A program made the position numbers and the translations under genes. A stretch of DNA of 64,000 bases from an uncultured Pelagibacteraceae bacterium (lineage in GTDB: Bacteria > Pseudomonadota > Alphaproteobacteria > Pelagibacterales > Pelagibacteraceae), in contig CACBEJ010000004.1 of the NCBI GenBank assembly GCA_902538255.1, forward strand, positions 1 through 64,000. Reading direction: 5' to 3'. Of this stretch, positions 62,828 to 64,000 are shown piece by piece (the first letter of the stretch is position 1; each line of letters opens with the position of its first letter). The notes beneath the pieces were generated by a model. That model was not told where the DNA came from. It was given only the letters and a program-made list of their open reading frames with translations, and made no database searches.

Positions 62828-64000
62828 ATGCTTTTATCAAATTCATTTATACCAATATTAAAAAACAATCCATCAGAAGCAAAAATTAAATCACATCAAT
62901 TAATGTTGAGAGTAGGTATGATTAAGCAAGCGTCTGCAGGAATTTATTCCTGGATGCCTTTAGGTTTTAAGGTAATGAAAAAAATAGAGGATATTGTTAG
63001 ACAAGAGCAAAACAAAATTGGAGCTCAAGAAATATTAATGCCAACAATTCAATCCAGTGAAATTTGGAAAGAAAGTGGTCGTTATGAAGATTATGGTGAG
63101 GAGATGTTAAGAATAACTGACCGCCAAAATAGAGAAATGTTATATGGACCAACTAATGAAGAGCAAGTTACTGAAATTTTTAGATCTTCTATAAAATCTT
63201 ATAAATCACTTCCACAACTTTTGTACCACATACAATGGAAGTTCAGAGATGAAATTAGACCTAGATTTGGAATTATGCGTGGTAGAGAGTTTTATATGAA
63301 AGATGCTTATTCATTTGATGTATCTGATGAAGAAGCATTTTATTCTTATAATAAATTTTTTCTTTCATATTTAAGAACATTTAAAAGATTATCTTTAACC
63401 GCAATACCCATGGCTGCTGATACAGGACCAATTGGTGGAAATTTGTCTCATGAATTCATTATTCTTGCTGATACAGGTGAAAGTAAAATTTTTACAGATA
63501 AAAGAATATTTGATCTTGATAGTGATGATACTCAACTTGAAAAATTATCACTAGAAAGAATGAGAAAAAAATATGAAAAGTTTTATGCAGTAACTGATGA
63601 AAAGTTTAATAAAGAAGAATTTGAAAAAACTGTTTCTCTGGAAAACCAATTGATCACAAAAGGTATAGAGGTAGGTCATATATTTTATTTTGGTGATAAG
63701 TATTCAAAACCAATGGGAGCATCTGTTGATTTACCAGGAGGAAAAAAAGATTTTGTTAAAATGGGTTCTTATGGAATTGGCGTATCAAGGCTAGTAGGGG
63801 CTATAATTGAGGCTAAATATGATGATAAAAATGAAATCATGAAATGGCCATTGTCTGTTGCTCCTTATGATATTGCTTTAATACCTATGATAAATAAAAA
63901 TGACACTTCGGCATTAGACAAAGCAAATAATATCAATATAGAATTACACAAAAATAATATTGATGCAATCATTGATGATACAGTTGAGAATTTCTCATCA
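62828..64000 (+). CDS. proS: prolyl-tRNA synthetase, partial (3' end beyond window)
   Basis: Hand translation: [86 protein letters not shown]...; class-II motif [25 protein letters not shown]. Confidence 0.95.
   Translation, partial: MLLSNSFIPILKNNPSEAKIKSHQLMLRVGMIKQASAGIYSWMPLGFKVMKKIEDIVRQEQNKIGAQEILMPTIQSSEIWKESGRYEDYGEEMLRITDRQNREMLYGPTNEEQVTEIFRSSIKSYKSLPQLLYHIQWKFRDEIRPRFGIMRGREFYMKDAYSFDVSDEEAFYSYNKFFLSYLRTFKRLSLTAIPMAADTGPIGGNLSHEFIILADTGESKIFTDKRIFDLDSDDTQLEKLSLERMRKKYEKFYAVTDEKFNKEEFEKTVSLENQLITKGIEVGHIFYFGDKYSKPMGASVDLPGGKKDFVKMGSYGIGVSRLVGAIIEAKYDDKNEIMKWPLSVAPYDIALIPMINKNDTSALDKANNINIELHKNNIDAIIDDTVENFSS

Noticed and set aside
1-64000. CRISPR arrays, prophage, IS elements, rRNA
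   Set aside because: No spaced direct repeats, transposase/integrase motifs, phage structural genes or rRNA signatures seen on reading both strands.

Overview
This is an AT-rich, gene-dense alphaproteobacterial chromosome segment. Gene content and style point to SAR11/Pelagibacterales, inferred from protein recognition only. Main blocks: (1) 1-9.8 kb: a DsbA-like 2-hydroxychromene-2-carboxylate isomerase (partial), an ABA4-like membrane protein, recX, cysQ, mnmA, metC, an MFS transporter, pabB-pabA-pabC and a HIT hydrolase. (2) 9.9-20.5 kb: an organosulfonate/sulfite island with aprM-aprB-aprA, a 116-aa protein of unknown function, a 48-aa peptide, a TauE/SafE exporter, a YeiH-type exporter, suyB/suyA (sulfolactate sulfo-lyase), xsc (sulfoacetaldehyde acetyltransferase) and an FAD amine oxidoreductase. 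(3) 20.5-24.5 kb: a surface-glycan cassette that includes a DegT-fold enzyme with His in place of the PLP lysine. (4) 24.5-36.3 kb: FAH-family hydratase, EamA, M23 peptidase, SDR, TerC, GMC oxidoreductase, TRAP transporter, NCS1 permease, SDR and DUF3047. (5) 36.5-45.3 kb: thioesterase, family-5 UDG, phosphatase, tRNA-Leu, tig-clpP-clpX-lon. (6) 45.4-64 kb: tRNA-Val, tRNA-Asp, nuoA-N, birA, coaX, rnj, DUF1467, proS (partial). I read several short ORFs below the ORF-track cutoff by hand. I saw no CRISPR, rRNA, phage or IS element. The best candidate for something under-described is the sulfonate/sulfite island, where a HIT-family hydrolase next to aprMBA suggests a testable route from sulfite through APS to sulfate without ATP sulfurylase.
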